Shown here piece after piece: positions 34,983 through 47,579 of a stretch of 64,000 bases of DNA. Source of the stretch: Sabellastarte sp. h YS-2021 (taxonomy: Eukaryota > Annelida > Polychaeta > Sabellida > Sabellidae); assembly GCA_964017235.1 (NCBI GenBank), contig OZ024927.1, forward strand, positions 29,593,160-29,657,159, in the 5' to 3' direction. Made by a program: the position numbers and the translations under genes. The notes under the pieces are model-generated. The model was not told where the DNA came from. It worked only from the letters and a program-made list of their open reading frames with translations, and did not search any database. Numbering within the stretch: position 1 is the first letter of the stretch; every line of letters starts with the position of its first letter.

Positions 34983-36689
34983 TAAGGCTATAATATGGGA
35001 AGAAATATGCGACTGGGTACCCGTTTGGCAAGAGCTTACCCAAATCTGCATAACAATGTTTTAGGTGCAACCAACTGAAGCAAATATTAGTGGATGATGT
35101 ATCTACATTTATCGAAAATAAGGAGAATTGCATGAAAAAACTAAAACCAGACAGATAAATCTGACTGAGTACTAAAATTTACACAAGTAATTTGTGGATT
35201 TAAAGAATATTTTAATAGTTTCTCAAGTATTGGTTTTCTACTTTGTACTCAGTTTCTTAACAAAGTCAGATCGTATTTGGTTATAACCGCTTTAACCTTT
35301 TGGATTGTTATTCAAAATATCTGAAAATTTGGACTCTTGTAACAATCATTGGCAATGGGGGGGATGTCAAACCAGTGGCAAATTTCATATTCCCTTTTCT
35401 ACAACTTACACACGCAATAAGATACTGAAAAATACAGTTAAGCCTCTATTATCCAAACAATTGAAAGAGTACGGGAGGGATTTTATTGTATTTTGGTTAA
35501 CTCTTGAAGCTGTTGAAAAAAAATAATAAAAAGGTTAAAAAAGTTTAAGATGCTTTTAAAATCACAGATAAAGGAATTCTACTAGCAACAATGGAATCTG
35601 GAGGGTTCTAGTTTTGAAGCTATATCAATCAATGAATAGAAATCATCCTTGAAATTCATTGTGGCAAACTCACACAAAAACACAGAAGAAAAATGATCAA
35701 CTTTACTTAATTTCTGAATATTGCTTTAAAATATACAAACAAGTCTATTTTGCAGTTGACTCATTTAATTTGAAGATTATTTTGTATATAATAAGCATAC
35801 ATTTGTTGAATGTTACAAGGGAATGTATTTATTATAGGAAGATAATTATTTTAAAACATGCAGTAATTTGTGGATTGTAAAGCGAGGTGAGAAAAAAACT
35901 TTTGAGCAGTAAGGAATTTGCTGATGACGCAGCTAATTTTACAATGAAAAATCATGCAATATGTTTTCAATTTTTTATAGATTGGATGGGTAACCTTTTG
36001 GCTCGGGTACAATTCAGTTTTTAGTAAACTTAACTACAGGATTTCTGGGCTCAATCAAGTGATATATTGGAGTAAAGCTGATTATAAATTTCATTACTAA
36101 ATCCCAATAAATTAAACATTGTAATTTGGATACCTTTATAGCCATAATCAAGGTGACCTTTGGGTTAGGTAAAATTATCATTAACCTGCACTTATTATGT
36201 ACATTAAATCATTTTGATGGATACATTATGGAGTAATTAGTGCAATAGGCCCTCTTATGTTGAATATTAGGGGTACATGAAAACACTCCTACTAAACTTT
36301 CAATGGAAGAGTCCCTGACAGCAGCTCAAATTTATTTTAAAAATTCTGGGTTTTTTTTTCAAAGTTCTATTCAAAGGAGTTTGACCAGTTACAAATGACA
36401 AAATAATACAACCTGTTTATATCAAATATAAAGTGACTAATTCAATGCTTCTACTTAACCAAGATTTCCAGATAACTAAGTAAATTTCAACAGGAAATAA
36501 CCTCTCTCTGAATCTGAGGTTTACTTCTACTTAACATACAGGAAGTTACACTTATCAAAGTTTCTGCTTAAAGGTGTTTGTATCTGGGGTGGATTTCTTT
36601 TTTTTTTTTTTTTTTGGACAGTAGAGACATAACTGTACCTCCAGTAACCTCTGTATCAGATGGTCACGTTGCCTGTTGCCACTACTCAC

Positions 36690-36896
36690 CCCAGGGGGCG
36701 GTTGATGAGGGGGTGTGAGACCGGGGTGGGTGGGGGACTTATCGTAGTGCCTCAGTCCCAGGGGGTGGTGGCTGTACTTCCTTGGGTCGGTGATGTGGGG
36801 GTAGTGCTTAGCTGGCCTCTCCGAAATCCCCCCGCATGGCGAGAACTCCATCGGTCGAGATGGTTTCTTTGCAGGTGACAAGAACTTTGGAGTGTC
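36690..36896 (-). CDS. Protocadherin exon 2: cytoplasmic tail
   Basis: 69 codons, phase 0 at both ends (tail residues about 923-991). The acceptor is TACTTTCCAG followed by GAC (Asp) and the donor is CTGGG|GTGAGT. The segment begins DTPKFLSPAKKPSRP and is rich in Pro, His and Ser (for example HPGLTPPHQPPPG at its end), as expected for a disordered cytoplasmic linker with possible SH3 or WW ligands. No globular domain is visible. A long poly-A run on the coding strand lies about 70 bp beyond the donor, inside intron 2. The exon was recognised from the splice signals and from frame agreement with exons 1 and 3; an alternative donor a little downstream is possible but weaker. Confidence 0.85.
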
Positions 36897-38593
36897 CTGG
36901 AAAGTACAGAAATATCAACAAATGTTGGCAAGAAGCTTTGAGGGATGTAAACAAATGTAACACATAGTGAGCATCATTGTTAGCAATATGATTTTTGCCC
37001 AAGTCAGTTTTGCCTGAATTCTGAAAAAGTAGTCAATTTCGCCTAAGTCACATTCATCCAAATTCATAAAGTAACACTTTTGACCCATTTTTTTTATATA
37101 TAATAAAACAGATTCTGACAACTGACATTTCAATCTGCATTTTGATATTCATGTAAAACTATATTTTATGATAGCTGTAAGCACTATATTATGCAATTAT
37201 GTGTCTTTATATGCATATTTGAAAATGTGATCAAACACAATTATCACTAGAAGACCAACCAACCATTCGTCTGGGTGAAAAAACCTATTATAACATTTGG
37301 GTAAAATGTATTTTAGTGACGTTGACCCCCTGAAAAAAATTTTCAAATGAAAATGGGATGACCAAAGGTTTACTAAAAATATCAAATACTTTTGTCCTGG
37401 TATGCAATACTTTTTGTCCAAATACTTTTTGTCTGTACATATTGCAAGGTGAGAAGATAGCCTCATCAGAACATCTTTGCCTTAGTTTGTTTGTTAAAAT
37501 TTAATAGACGAAACCATTTTTGATGTCAACATCAGCAATTGTTTTATGTCAAAGTGTGCACTGTTTACTGCAAAACCTCACTTTAACAGGTTTTAACACT
37601 GCAAGGTTTTAAACAATCACAACAATGATATCATACTTACCAAATAGCTCAAATTTGGAAACAAAAATGTAGCACAGGTTTTAACCTTGAAAATATTTTA
37701 AGAAATAACAAACCTGTTTAAAATATGTTTTACTTAATTCTTTAGGTTAAACTCAAATAAGACTTCATAAAATGTCCTAAACATAGTTAAGGATACATGA
37801 TAAAAAACTTGTTTGGATGAATATCGAAATAGATGCTGAAAACACACACATGCATTGACAATCACACTCTAATTTGTTGCGTAAAAATTGAGCCAGGCAA
37901 TACCTAAATGTCAATAATTTTTTTCAGCCTAGAAAAATATATGTACTGCTACTTTCTACCTGTAACATGTCTTAAAATTATTGTCAATACACTTTGAGTG
38001 AATGACCTTTCACTCTTTGGTCCACATGTGTTACTCAGGACTGATTACTTGTTATTTACTGCACATGCACCCCAATTACTCTCTTTTAGGTCTTGTGGCA
38101 AGAGCCACAACTAGGCGGGAGTAATTCTGTCATGTGTCACTTAGTAAGTCAGTGGTTACTGATTGCAATTAAGTCAAAACTACAGGGACTAGGTGAATAT
38201 ATATAAATTAGTGTGCAACCAACAAGTGAGAGCTGAACAAGTTTGCATTTCTTCAGGGTTTTTTCTCTGACTTAATTTACAAAAACATTAATCATTCAAC
38301 AAGATCTGACACCAGGTAGAAAACTTTTTTTGGGATATAAGCACAGTTTAGGGGAAATAAAATCACAACAGATCCTAAGGACTAACTACACACAATGATG
38401 GATAAATAGTGTTTATAATGAAACATAGGACATATTTTGTGTAAACATCAAGTCTAAAGACATCTAATGTGTATCTCTACTGTTTGGTCAGCCATAAGGA
38501 TATTTATTTAAAGTGGACTTTGAAATAAAAACACAACCATATACTTCACAATAGACAGCAACACAAGTGCACTTAGAGACAACAGCAGAGACA

Positions 38594-40186
38594 ATGCAAC
38601 AAACACCCTGGCAACATCAGCTGAACAATTACAGTATCATTGGATGGCCTTATCTCTACAGTTACCATGGGAACAGCATCAGCAGTGACAATACAAGGGC
38701 ATTTTATAAGGCCTCCACATGCAAACTAGAGGACTCCTGCCAGAAAAACGCAGGTTCGAACCCAAGTCCACCGCAACATAAGCATGGTTTACCTGGCAAG
38801 TTAGTACCAACACTTTCATCACCAGATACTCTGTATGGACCTAATGCTGGAACCTTACAACAGGCATGTGGGAACCCTGCATACGGAGGGATGAAATACA
38901 GCCAATGTTCTCAATATAGGAACATGGCATATCCAGTAGTAAGCTCTGAAGCAAATCAAAGACTTGTTCTTCAACTCAAACCAGAATACCCAACACATAT
39001 TCAACCAGTCACTTCCAATACTACTCCAGTTACAGGTATGGACAACGATGGGGGAGTGAACACAACAGTTATTCATCCTGTAATGCCTGTTTTGCCAATA
39101 CAACAGCCCAACATCTCAGGAGTAAGCACAAATAATTTGAAACCCTCTTTAGTGTCATCTGATAGTTCTAAACAAAAGAAAGCTACTTGCTCAACTGGAC
39201 GTCCGAGAAAGCGTCCATTAGAAACTGGCAAGCCACCGTACAGTTATATTGCCCTTATCTGTATGGCTATGGCCAATGCAGTTGACAGGAAGTGTACCTT
39301 GAGAGAAATCATAGACTATATTGAGCTCCGCTTTCCATTCTACCGTAAAGATAAAAAGTGGCAAGGCTCCATCCGGCACAATCTGACTTTGAATGCATGC
39401 TTTGTGAAATGTGAGCGAAGGTCGGGGGACAAGGGCTGTCTGTGGACACTGGATAAAGACTACGAGGACATGTTTGACAATGGTAGTCTTCTACGACGGA
39501 AATATCGACTAAAGAAAGGAAGTGAGGACAAGTATAGGAGAAACATCAACAAGAATCCTGCTGCCAAGATGACAGAAAAAGATCATGTAAAGGTCATAGA
39601 ACTAAGCCCAAATGTCACAGTATGTACAGATACAACTTTAATGTCAGGGACCAAAGTTCTTAATAGGCCATGTGCTATTCAAGGAAATGGGAGTATTGAA
39701 ATGATGAAAAAGGGTTATGCAGTTGAAATTCCAGCTGCAATCGATTGTAACAACAATTCTCTGAATATGTGTCAACCAGATCAGATGCATGGCGAAAGGA
39801 AATGTAAGATGCACTTCACCATGCCAGAAAAAGGAACAGCAGGAAGTCATCAAAACCATGGCGATGCTACTCTTACCATTCCTGCCACATCTGGACCATA
39901 CAACAGCCAGAGAGCAGCCTTAGTCTCTCCAGTCTATTCAGAGCATCATTCACAAAATGTTTCATTTCCAAAAGCCTGCACACTAAAAGATGACATCGGT
40001 GCAACTCCCAGTATTTTTGGCAATGACTTTCGACAGATATCAAGGTACAACTATGGCACTGCTAAAGGGTTTACAGATAACAATGTAGCCAATGAAAAAG
40101 ACTGGAACATAAACATGTCAAGTGTGACTATGATTCCACAAATCAAAATGCAGATCGGTGCAGAAGCTATTCAAATAGGATTCTAA
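38594..40186 (+). CDS. Forkhead-box transcription factor, FoxE-like, intronless, nested in protocadherin intron 1
   Basis: 530 residues from the ATG at 38594; an in-frame GTG 27 bp upstream is not a likely eukaryotic start. The forkhead domain is about residues 213-308 (39230-39517): KPPYSYIAL at its start, [13 protein letters not shown] before helix 3, the recognition helix [13 protein letters not shown], then [16 protein letters not shown] and RRKYRLKK. A basic GRPRKRP (202-208) precedes the domain and could act as a nuclear signal or AT-hook-like contact. Flanking regions are Asn/Ser/Thr-rich with no other known domain. [15 protein letters not shown] and EDMFD-GS are closest to FoxE among the families I know, but the domain is divergent (NSIRHN has become GSIRHN; an IIDYIEL helix 2), so subfamily is uncertain. 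The whole domain is in one exon. It runs antisense to the host protocadherin. It should be a nuclear DNA-binding regulator. A TATA-like AT-rich stretch lies near 38500. Confidence 0.9.
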   Translation: MQQTPWQHQLNNYSIIGWPYLYSYHGNSISSDNTRAFYKASTCKLEDSCQKNAGSNPSPPQHKHGLPGKLVPTLSSPDTLYGPNAGTLQQACGNPAYGGMKYSQCSQYRNMAYPVVSSEANQRLVLQLKPEYPTHIQPVTSNTTPVTGMDNDGGVNTTVIHPVMPVLPIQQPNISGVSTNNLKPSLVSSDSSKQKKATCSTGRPRKRPLETGKPPYSYIALICMAMANAVDRKCTLREIIDYIELRFPFYRKDKKWQGSIRHNLTLNACFVKCERRSGDKGCLWTLDKDYEDMFDNGSLLRRKYRLKKGSEDKYRRNINKNPAAKMTEKDHVKVIELSPNVTVCTDTTLMSGTKVLNRPCAIQGNGSIEMMKKGYAVEIPAAIDCNNNSLNMCQPDQMHGERKCKMHFTMPEKGTAGSHQNHGDATLTIPATSGPYNSQRAALVSPVYSEHHSQNVSFPKACTLKDDIGATPSIFGNDFRQISRYNYGTAKGFTDNNVANEKDWNINMSSVTMIPQIKMQIGAEAIQIGF

Positions 40187-40258
40187 AACTGACTATGACT
40201 CCACCAATGAGAAAGGATAAGATTGGTGCAGAATCTATTCAAATGGGATTCTAAAACT
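40126..40258 (+). repeat. Tandem duplication of the forkhead gene's last codons across its stop
   Basis: Unit 1 (40126-40190) holds the last 19 codons, the TAA stop and four bases after it. Unit 2 (40191-40258) is a diverged copy placed directly after. It keeps an open frame, differs by a 3-base insertion and mostly third-position or conservative changes, and again ends GF-stop followed by AAACT. Unit 2 therefore lies in the 3' UTR of the present gene. Confidence 0.85.
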
Positions 40259-40689
40259 ATATGTTATTTACTGTTTCGTGCACTAGGAACTAAAGTATTG
40301 ATAATACAAGTACCTGCATATACTTAACTCTGACTTTATGTATTTGAAGATTGCATTGAGAAACAAACACATGTATTACATTGAAGTACTTCCACAAATA
40401 TGGTTTCTGTAATTTATCCATATTATAAAAGTATATTCTACATAAAAAACATATCCAAGTATGTTCCCTTATGTTTTCAAACTTATTGTATCTTATATAA
40501 ATGTTACAATGCAGTATTTAAATGTACTTTATGTGTCATACATACGTGTAGTAAATTCCTTAGACTGAAAAATGGATTTTCATTGAGATAACAAGACCAC
40601 TGCCGTGGTATGATCTCCCGCCGCACTACATCAAAAAGTAGGTGAACAACATATTTGACAAAACTCCTTTAAATTGAATAGTTTTGCTG

Positions 40690-42330
40690 TTAAGTGAAAG
40701 CTCTCCCAAAAGTAGGTGAATGAGTTATTTGAGAAAAATTGGCTATCTCCAATACTTTTAGCGATAATTCGCATTTACTCATTTTGAGTAGGTGAGTAAT
40801 TAGCTATGAGTGTGAAACTTCACCAAGCGAAAGCTCTCCCAAAAGTAGGTGAATGAGTTATTTGAGAAAAATTGGCTATCTGCAATACTTTTAGAGATAA
40901 TTCGCATTTACTCATTTTGAGTAGGTGAGTAATTAGCTATGGGTCTGAAACTTCACCATGTGAAAGCTCTTCCAAAAGTAGGTGAATGAGTTATTTCAGA
41001 AAAATTGGCTATCTGCAATACTTTTAGCGATAATTCGCATTTACTCATTTTCAGTAGGTGAGTAATTAGCTATGGGTCTGAAACTTCACCATGTGAAAGC
41101 TCTCCCAAAAGTAGATGAATGAGTTATTTGAGAAAAATTGGCTAAGTACAATACTTTTAAGAGATAATTCGCATTTACTCATTTTGAGTAGGTGAGTAAT
41201 TATCTACGGGTCTGAAACTTCACCATGTGAAAGCTCTCCCAAAAGTAGGTGAATGAGTTATTTGAGAAAAATTGGCTATCTGCAATACTTTTAGCGATAA
41301 TTCGCATTTACTCATTTTGAGTACGTGAGTAATTAGCTATGGGTGTGAAACTTCACCAAGTGAAAGTTCTCCCAAAAGTAGGTGAATGAGTTATTTGGGA
41401 AAAATTGGCCATCTGCAATACTTTTAGAGATAATTCGCATTTACTCATTTTCAGTAGGTGAATAATTAGCTATGGGTCTGAAACTTCACCATGTGAAAGC
41501 TCTTCCAAAAGTAGGTGAACGAGTTATTTGAGAAAAATTGGCTATCTGCAATACTTTTAGCGATAATTCGCATTTACTCATTTTGAGTAGGTGAGTAATT
41601 ATCTATGGGTCTGAAACTTCACCATGTGAAAGCTCTCCCAAAAGTAGATGAAGGAGTTATTTGAGAAAAATTGGCTATCTGCAATACTTTTACAGATAAT
41701 TCGCATTTACGCATTTTGAGTGGGTGAGTAATTAGCTATGGGTCTGAAACTTCATCAAGTGAAAGCTCTTCCAAAAGTAGGTGAATGAGTTATTTGGGAA
41801 AAATTGGCCATCTGCAATACTTTTAGAGATAATTCGCATTTACTCATTTTCAGTAGGTGAGTAATTAGCTATGGGTGTGAAACTTCACCATGTGAAAGCT
41901 CTTCCAAAAGTAGGTGAATGAGTTATTTGAGAAAAATTGGCTATCTGCAATACTTTTAGCGATAATTCGCATTTACTCATTTTGAGTAGGTGAGTAATTA
42001 GTTATGGGTCTGAAACTTCACCAAGTGAAAGCTCTCCCAAAAGTAGGTGAATGAGTTATTTGAGAAAAATTGGCTATCTGCAATACTTTTAGCGATAATT
42101 CGCATTTACTCATTTTCAGTAGGTGAGTAATTAGCTATGGGTCTGAAACTTCACCAAGTGAAAGCTCTCCCAAAAGTAGGTGAATGAGTTCTTTGAGAAA
42201 AATTGGCTATCTGCAATACGTTTAGAGATAATTCGCATTTACTCATTTTCAGTAGGTGAGTAATTAGCTACGAGTCTGAAACTTCACCATGTGAAAGCTC
42301 TCCCAAAAGTAGATGAATGACTTAAAAAGT
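40690..42330 (+). repeat. 133-bp satellite array, about 12 copies
   Basis: Unit starts (AGTAGGTGAATGAG) at 40711, 40844, 40977 and onward every ~133 bp. Each unit has AGTTATTTGAGAAAAATTGG, CAATACTTTTAGCGATAATT, CGCATTTACTCATTTTGAGT, AGGTGAGTAATTAGCTATGG and CTGAAACTTCACCATGTGAA. TACTCA-TTT-TGAGTA in each unit can form a small hairpin. Copies are highly similar. Confidence 0.95.
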
Positions 42331-43320
42331 AGATGAACAACTTATTTGAGAGAAATTGTGTAGCTGCAATACTTTTGAAGATATAAGGCATTTACTCATT
42401 ATGGTTATCATTAAAAATTGACAAAGTAGCTAATACGGTTTGCGAGATATTTGTGATTTTTCACATTTTCACCAAAAGTAGCAATAAAGTAGCCATTACT
42501 CACTTGTACATTGAGCAACAGTTGTGAAACTTAAATATGTTACAGTTCACAAAAAAGTAGATGAACAACTTATTGGAGAGAAATTGTGTAGCTGCAATAC
42601 TTTTGAAGATATAAGGCATTTACTCATTATGGTTATCATTAAAAATTGACAAAGTAGCTATTACTCACTTAGCTATGGAGATACACTTCCAAACTAGTGA
42701 CCATGTTGTAGCTGTGGAAATAGTAGCTGAACAACATATTGGAACAAAATTGTGTAGCTGCAATACTTTTGAAGATATAAGCCATTTACTCATTATGGTT
42801 ATCATCAAAGTAGCTATTACTCAGTTAGCTATGGAGTTACAGCTGTGAAAATTCACAATACAGTATATCCAAAAGATAGGTGAACAACATATTCGACAAA
42901 AATCTTCTATATTCAATAGTTTTTGAGTTATAAGTGACTTGCTCAACGGTCAAATGTTAAACTTAGTTTAGCTATTACTCAGTTAGCTATGGTGCTACAC
43001 CTTGGACACCTCACCATGATATAGTACATGAAGGAGTTGTTGAACAACATATTTCAGGCCAATATTGTAAGTAACAGTTGCTCATTTAAACTCATTTTGC
43101 TCATTGTTAATAACAGAAAATAGCTATTACTCACTTAGCTATGAAGATAGAACCCTAAAAATGGTACCATCTTGTAGGCATGGAGAAAGTAGCTGAACAA
43201 CGTATTTTACAGAAACACTCTAAATGCAGTCGTTTTGGAGTTATGAGCACTTTACTCAAAGTAGCCACCATTGCTATTACTCACTTAGCTATGGTCCTAG
43301 GTGTGAAATAACAGCATCAA
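42331..43320 (+). repeat. Longer, diverged satellite units related to the 133-bp array
   Basis: About five degenerate units of roughly 180-200 bp with GTAGCTGAACAACATATT, TGTAGCTGCAATACTTTTGA and AGTAGCTATTACTCACTTAG. The shared GTAGNTGAAC, CAATACTTTT and TAGCTATGG elements link them to the 133-bp unit. Confidence 0.85.
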
Positions 43321-43781
43321 ATGAAAGGACATACGCAATAAGGTCATAAAAAACATTGAAAAGGCCAAGGAGAAACAACCAGTGTGATGTACAGCCCTTT
43401 ATAAAAGCGTGACACTCAATAACACACGAACACGCACGGAATGCGTTTTATAATCTCCCGCCCGGCCGGCGGGAGATAAAAAGTTTAGGAATATTGTTTT
43501 TAACCTTTCATAAATGTGAGTGCCATACAGGTGTCATAGACTTGTATAGAAATAACAACTTGTATAGAAATAACAACAATGCTTTTTGAAAATTTCACAC
43601 AATTCTTAAAATCCCAAGATGAACAGGTCTTTATGTGATCCAAAGTATTTTAAATGAGTGCATAATAGTAAAATTAATTTAAAGCTTTCTGTAAAAGAAG
43701 AACTTTATTTTGTCTTCATTATGTACCCTTAGATTACTCTTTATAAGTGAAATAGAGCAACAATGAACTCAGAGGACTCAG

Positions 43782-44014
43782 TTTTTGTTTATTTGGGGTT
43801 TTACGTCGCTTTTAACACTGTACAGGTCATATCACGACGGGTAGTTGGAAGGGCAGAGGAAACCAGTACATATAGTTCACTAGGGTTCTGTACTGTAAAC
43901 TGCCGACCAACGGCAAGCAACTACCAGCTTTCCCACTTACGGCCATGACGGGGATCGAACCCCGGCCGCAGAGGTGGGAGGCGAGAGTGTTACCACTCTG
44001 CCACCGTGGCCCCC
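43782..44014 (-). mobile_element. tRNA-derived SINE, copy 4
   Basis: Minus-oriented member in protocadherin intron 1 with intact A and B boxes (GATCGAACCCC on the plus strand is the B-box complement). A perfect 14-bp duplication (CTCAGAGGACTCAG) flanks it at 43768-43781 and 44015-44028. Confidence 0.93.
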
Positions 44015-46122
44015 CTCAGAGGACTCAGAGCCTTTCAGTAGTTAACTTAGGTCATATAAGGCCATGCTTTCATTGCATCCCACTTGTCATCCCAGGCTGG
44101 ATCTGAACCCAGCACAACATAAATGAGGGCCAAGTGATTAAACCCCGATGTGTTAATCATTGGGTCACAGAGACCAGTGTACAAATAAGAAACAAAATCC
44201 TGTCTTCACAAGCAAGTATAAAAATTCTACAACTTGGCTTCATAAAAATCTTCACCATACTTGTTCCCCATGTTATTTCAATTTAATTTACTTACAGAAT
44301 CAAGTAGATATGGGAAGATAAGGGAGACCATAATGCACTAATTTAAGTCCTAAGCTTACAAGTTCGAACTGCAAAGTCTAGCTTAAAGTCTAGCTTTTAT
44401 TCTGTTCTACACATTGTTTAGCACTTAATCTTTGTCTCTAAAACTCTAAGGCGCAACACCAGATATCAATTCAAAATCATTTTTCCAAAGGCACAGGCAA
44501 GTCGGTACCATGGAGATGCTGGATAGTTTATAAAACCTACTTAAGAGATGCTACTGTTAAAAGTTGCATAATATACCTTAATTAGCTATTTTAGATGATT
44601 ATAAATACTTTTCATCATATTATTAAGGGCAAAAATAATCTGTAAAAGATGCTGTTTTACACTGTTTTGCATAAACATGCACAAATTATCATGACCAATC
44701 ATATTCAGTATGTGCAAATATCATAGGTTTTCATTTAGTTCCTTCCACAACTCCTTTATATTTAATACAAAACTACTTTATCCATAATTTCAAAATATAT
44801 GGTCTTCCAAAATGTCCAGAAGATATATTGTATTGTATATAACACATATCTATGAGCCAAGTGATCTTAAACAGACCTGTAAATTGATAATTATAACCAA
44901 TCATAGAGAATTATGTGCCACAGAAAATTAAAGCTGTTAATCCCAGACAGCTTTTGTCTAGAACCAAGCACCTGTGAGCAAGAAATTACCTTCCAATTTT
45001 CCAGTGCATTGACAAACTACAAAGGAAAGCTACTCCTTAAGCTTTTCTTTCGGTACATACTTAGTAGCCTGGTGTTAGGCTCTATGTATAAAGAAAAACA
45101 TCCTAAACAAAGTTGAGCAGTTGTATCCTGTCTGACATCCAGCATCCCTCAAGCATTGCCATTTTTGGAAGTCTACCCGCATGGAGGTGACAACCTGTGA
45201 TCGGGTAAAAAACCTGATAACCACTCAGCTATTGTGGTCCTTTAGCATGGGAACTACTAAATTCATAATTCCCCAATACAGGGACATAACATTTTAGTCC
45301 ACAAAAAAAGCAATTACCTGACCATATCTGTTGGGCTTGAAATGTATATTGAAAGAAAATGAAATCTATGTTCAAGACACAACCTTTGAGACTTAAAATT
45401 CTGATGAAACATCAGGTACTTGCATGTTGCACTTGTATATATTCCACTAACAAGGGCCTCAATGCATGCATAGTTGACACTTAGCTATCAATTCTGTGGT
45501 TATAGGTTCAAATCTAGCTAATACATTATGGTTGATGTACTAAAAGCTTGTCCCGAAATGACTTTAGCTAACAGGGATGTAAAACTCAAACTTTGACCTT
45601 TTCAAAAAGAGTATGTAGCAATCCTACGAGAGCCAAAAAAAGACTAACTAATCACTGGCAGCAAATTAGGAACCAGCTTAATACTGTTGTTTGATGCCAG
45701 TCTAGTTATTATAGGCCTCAACCTAGTGATATAGATTATTTCTGTCTGGGAATTTTAGAGAATTCCCCATGTAAAACTGGCTAATCCTGCATTACTGAGA
45801 CTTGAAATGACCAGATTAAGATCCATTGATAAATACTGAATACAGTGAGACCTAGGGGGTTGGTCATTATAAGTAAGTATACTTTGCTTAATCAGTCATA
45901 CTGTTATGTCTTTTCACATTAAACAATATAATGAAGCTTGTGGGGTTAATTTGTCCAAACTAGATAATTATTATTCGCTGAATGCTTTCCTTACAAAACT
46001 ACTTCTGATAACATTTTTGTGGTAGGATAACACACCGTGGTAGCTCAAAAAGTAGTCTATAAAATAAATAGGACTATTTGTAACAGAAAATAATCACATA
46101 TTGTGAAGTTCTTAACCAAATT

Positions 46123-46203
46123 AGTGGGTGTTTCCATGAGACTAATGATTAAGGCCTGATCACTAATAGCTGATGCATTACATTACTGTTTCCAAACACC
46201 AAA
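46123..46203. mobile_element. Small inverted-repeat element with GGTGTTT termini
   Basis: GGTGTTTCCATGAGACTAAT at the left and, inverted, GGTGTTTGGAAACAGTAATG at the right; about 80 bp. Weak, could be chance. Confidence 0.35.
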
Positions 46204-46539
46204 TATTAAACACAGATCCTGTATGCTTATAAAAAAATCTTAATATTTCCTTTGACTTTTTAGTTAAAACAGGATTCATTCTAAACTGTAACTTGCTAAT
46301 TTTCCAACTGGTTTTGATACAAAACATGCTAGACAAAGTGCAAGGTCCTTCCTTAGTGCCTTATGATTCTCTGAAAATATTTAACTTGGAAAGAAGTTCT
46401 GCTATTATAAAATGCACTCATTCATTGTCTCAAAAAAAAAGTAAAGGCTTGTAAGCAAGTCTATAAACATACACACATTGACTGAAATATACAAATACTT
46501 TTATATTTGTTTTTTTTGGCTTAGGGTGATAAAAGAAGA

Positions 46540-46577
46540 TCAGTGTTGGTAGTCCATGATCTACATTGACCAACACT
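46540..46577. repeat. Isolated hairpin
   Basis: 10-bp perfect stem CAGTGTTGGT / ACCAACACTG with an 18-base loop. No neighbouring gene explains it. Confidence 0.55.
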
Positions 46578-47579
46578 GGGTATAAAGAAACTTCTGTGAA
46601 ACAGATAGAATTAATGTGAGCAGTTAGTGGTCGGTGTTGTGAAAATACCGGCTCAGAGATGTTTTAACACTTTTCCATTAAATACAACATATAAAAGGAT
46701 TCTTTTAGCTCATTTTCTACTTTAAAACTCATTTGATGCATATATTCTGTCTTTTTGCAATAAACTGTACCAGAAAAACCTTGATCCTAACAAACATGAT
46801 CTGAGGTGTATATAACCCTGTCATACATTGGGAGCGAGATATCGCATGTCCTCTCAATGACACTGAACATAAAGTAGAAGGTCTAATCAGGAGGACCAGT
46901 TATGGAACATTTAATTCACCCGTCCTGCTGGGTCCTTGCCCCCAAACAAATGAACCCCTACTGGTTGAAAGCCATTTAATGCATAAATTGAAGGCATAAA
47001 ACCCTATAATATACATATTTGTAATGTCTTAATCAGAAAGCAAGAAGGATTGCTAAGTTAAAACTTCACAATTAAGATACACAAGAGCCTTTCCAAGGTT
47101 CAGGCTTACTTGGCATTTTAAAATTACACATATTTTCTTGGTGTTTTTAATTACATAGGATGATTACTAAGTAACTTATCATTGTAAATATAAACACATA
47201 CAATCCATAGAAATAAGGCAGTTAGTGAGTATTGTTTTGGTTTTTATTGAACACCAAAACCATATAGATTCTTTGTGGCAAAGGAAGAAACAACATTCTT
47301 TTTCAAGACTGTACAGCTACGGCCTCTTTCTTGGACTGTATATTTGGTTGTCAAACTTTAAACATATAACATCAAATTAGCAGTGATTTAAGTTCCTTAT
47401 ATCACTTTGTTGAATTTCAATGATCATGGGTTTAGTTTTAATTTAATAAAATAAATAAAAATCACCTGATACACAGCAATTCTTATCTGCATGAAGCTTC
47501 CTCTGCACCAGTATCTAAAGTCCAACTTAAACTGTCTCAGCAAATTGAATGCCCAGAATTTACAGGATTTGGTTTCACT

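Larger units (their letters stand above)
32538..36689 (-). other. Protocadherin intron 2
   Basis: 4.2-kb intron with GTGAGT donor and TTTCCAG acceptor. It contains the foldback element at 33005-33855 and the TIR element at 34699-34982. The stretch 34983-36600 is AT-rich and shows no gene or repeat that I can support. Confidence 0.8.
40613..43477 (+). mobile_element. Helentron-like (pearl-type) non-autonomous element carrying a satellite array
   Basis: Begins ATCTCCCGCCG (40613-40623) and ends with the inverse CGGCGGGAGAT inside a perfect hairpin (43453-43477, 10-bp stem, 5-base loop). A small ACCAC/GTGGT hairpin lies just outside the left end. The interior is a ~133-bp tandem array followed by longer diverged units. 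Short terminal inverted repeats, a 3' palindrome and central tandem repeats are the layout of Helentron-type elements and bivalve pearl elements; there is no Rep/helicase gene here. Class is an inference. Confidence 0.6.

Noticed and set aside
34637-35051. Several 60- to 118-codon frames on both strands
   Set aside because: They lie on the arms of the inverted-repeat element at 34699-34982; GC-rich arms keep frames open by chance.
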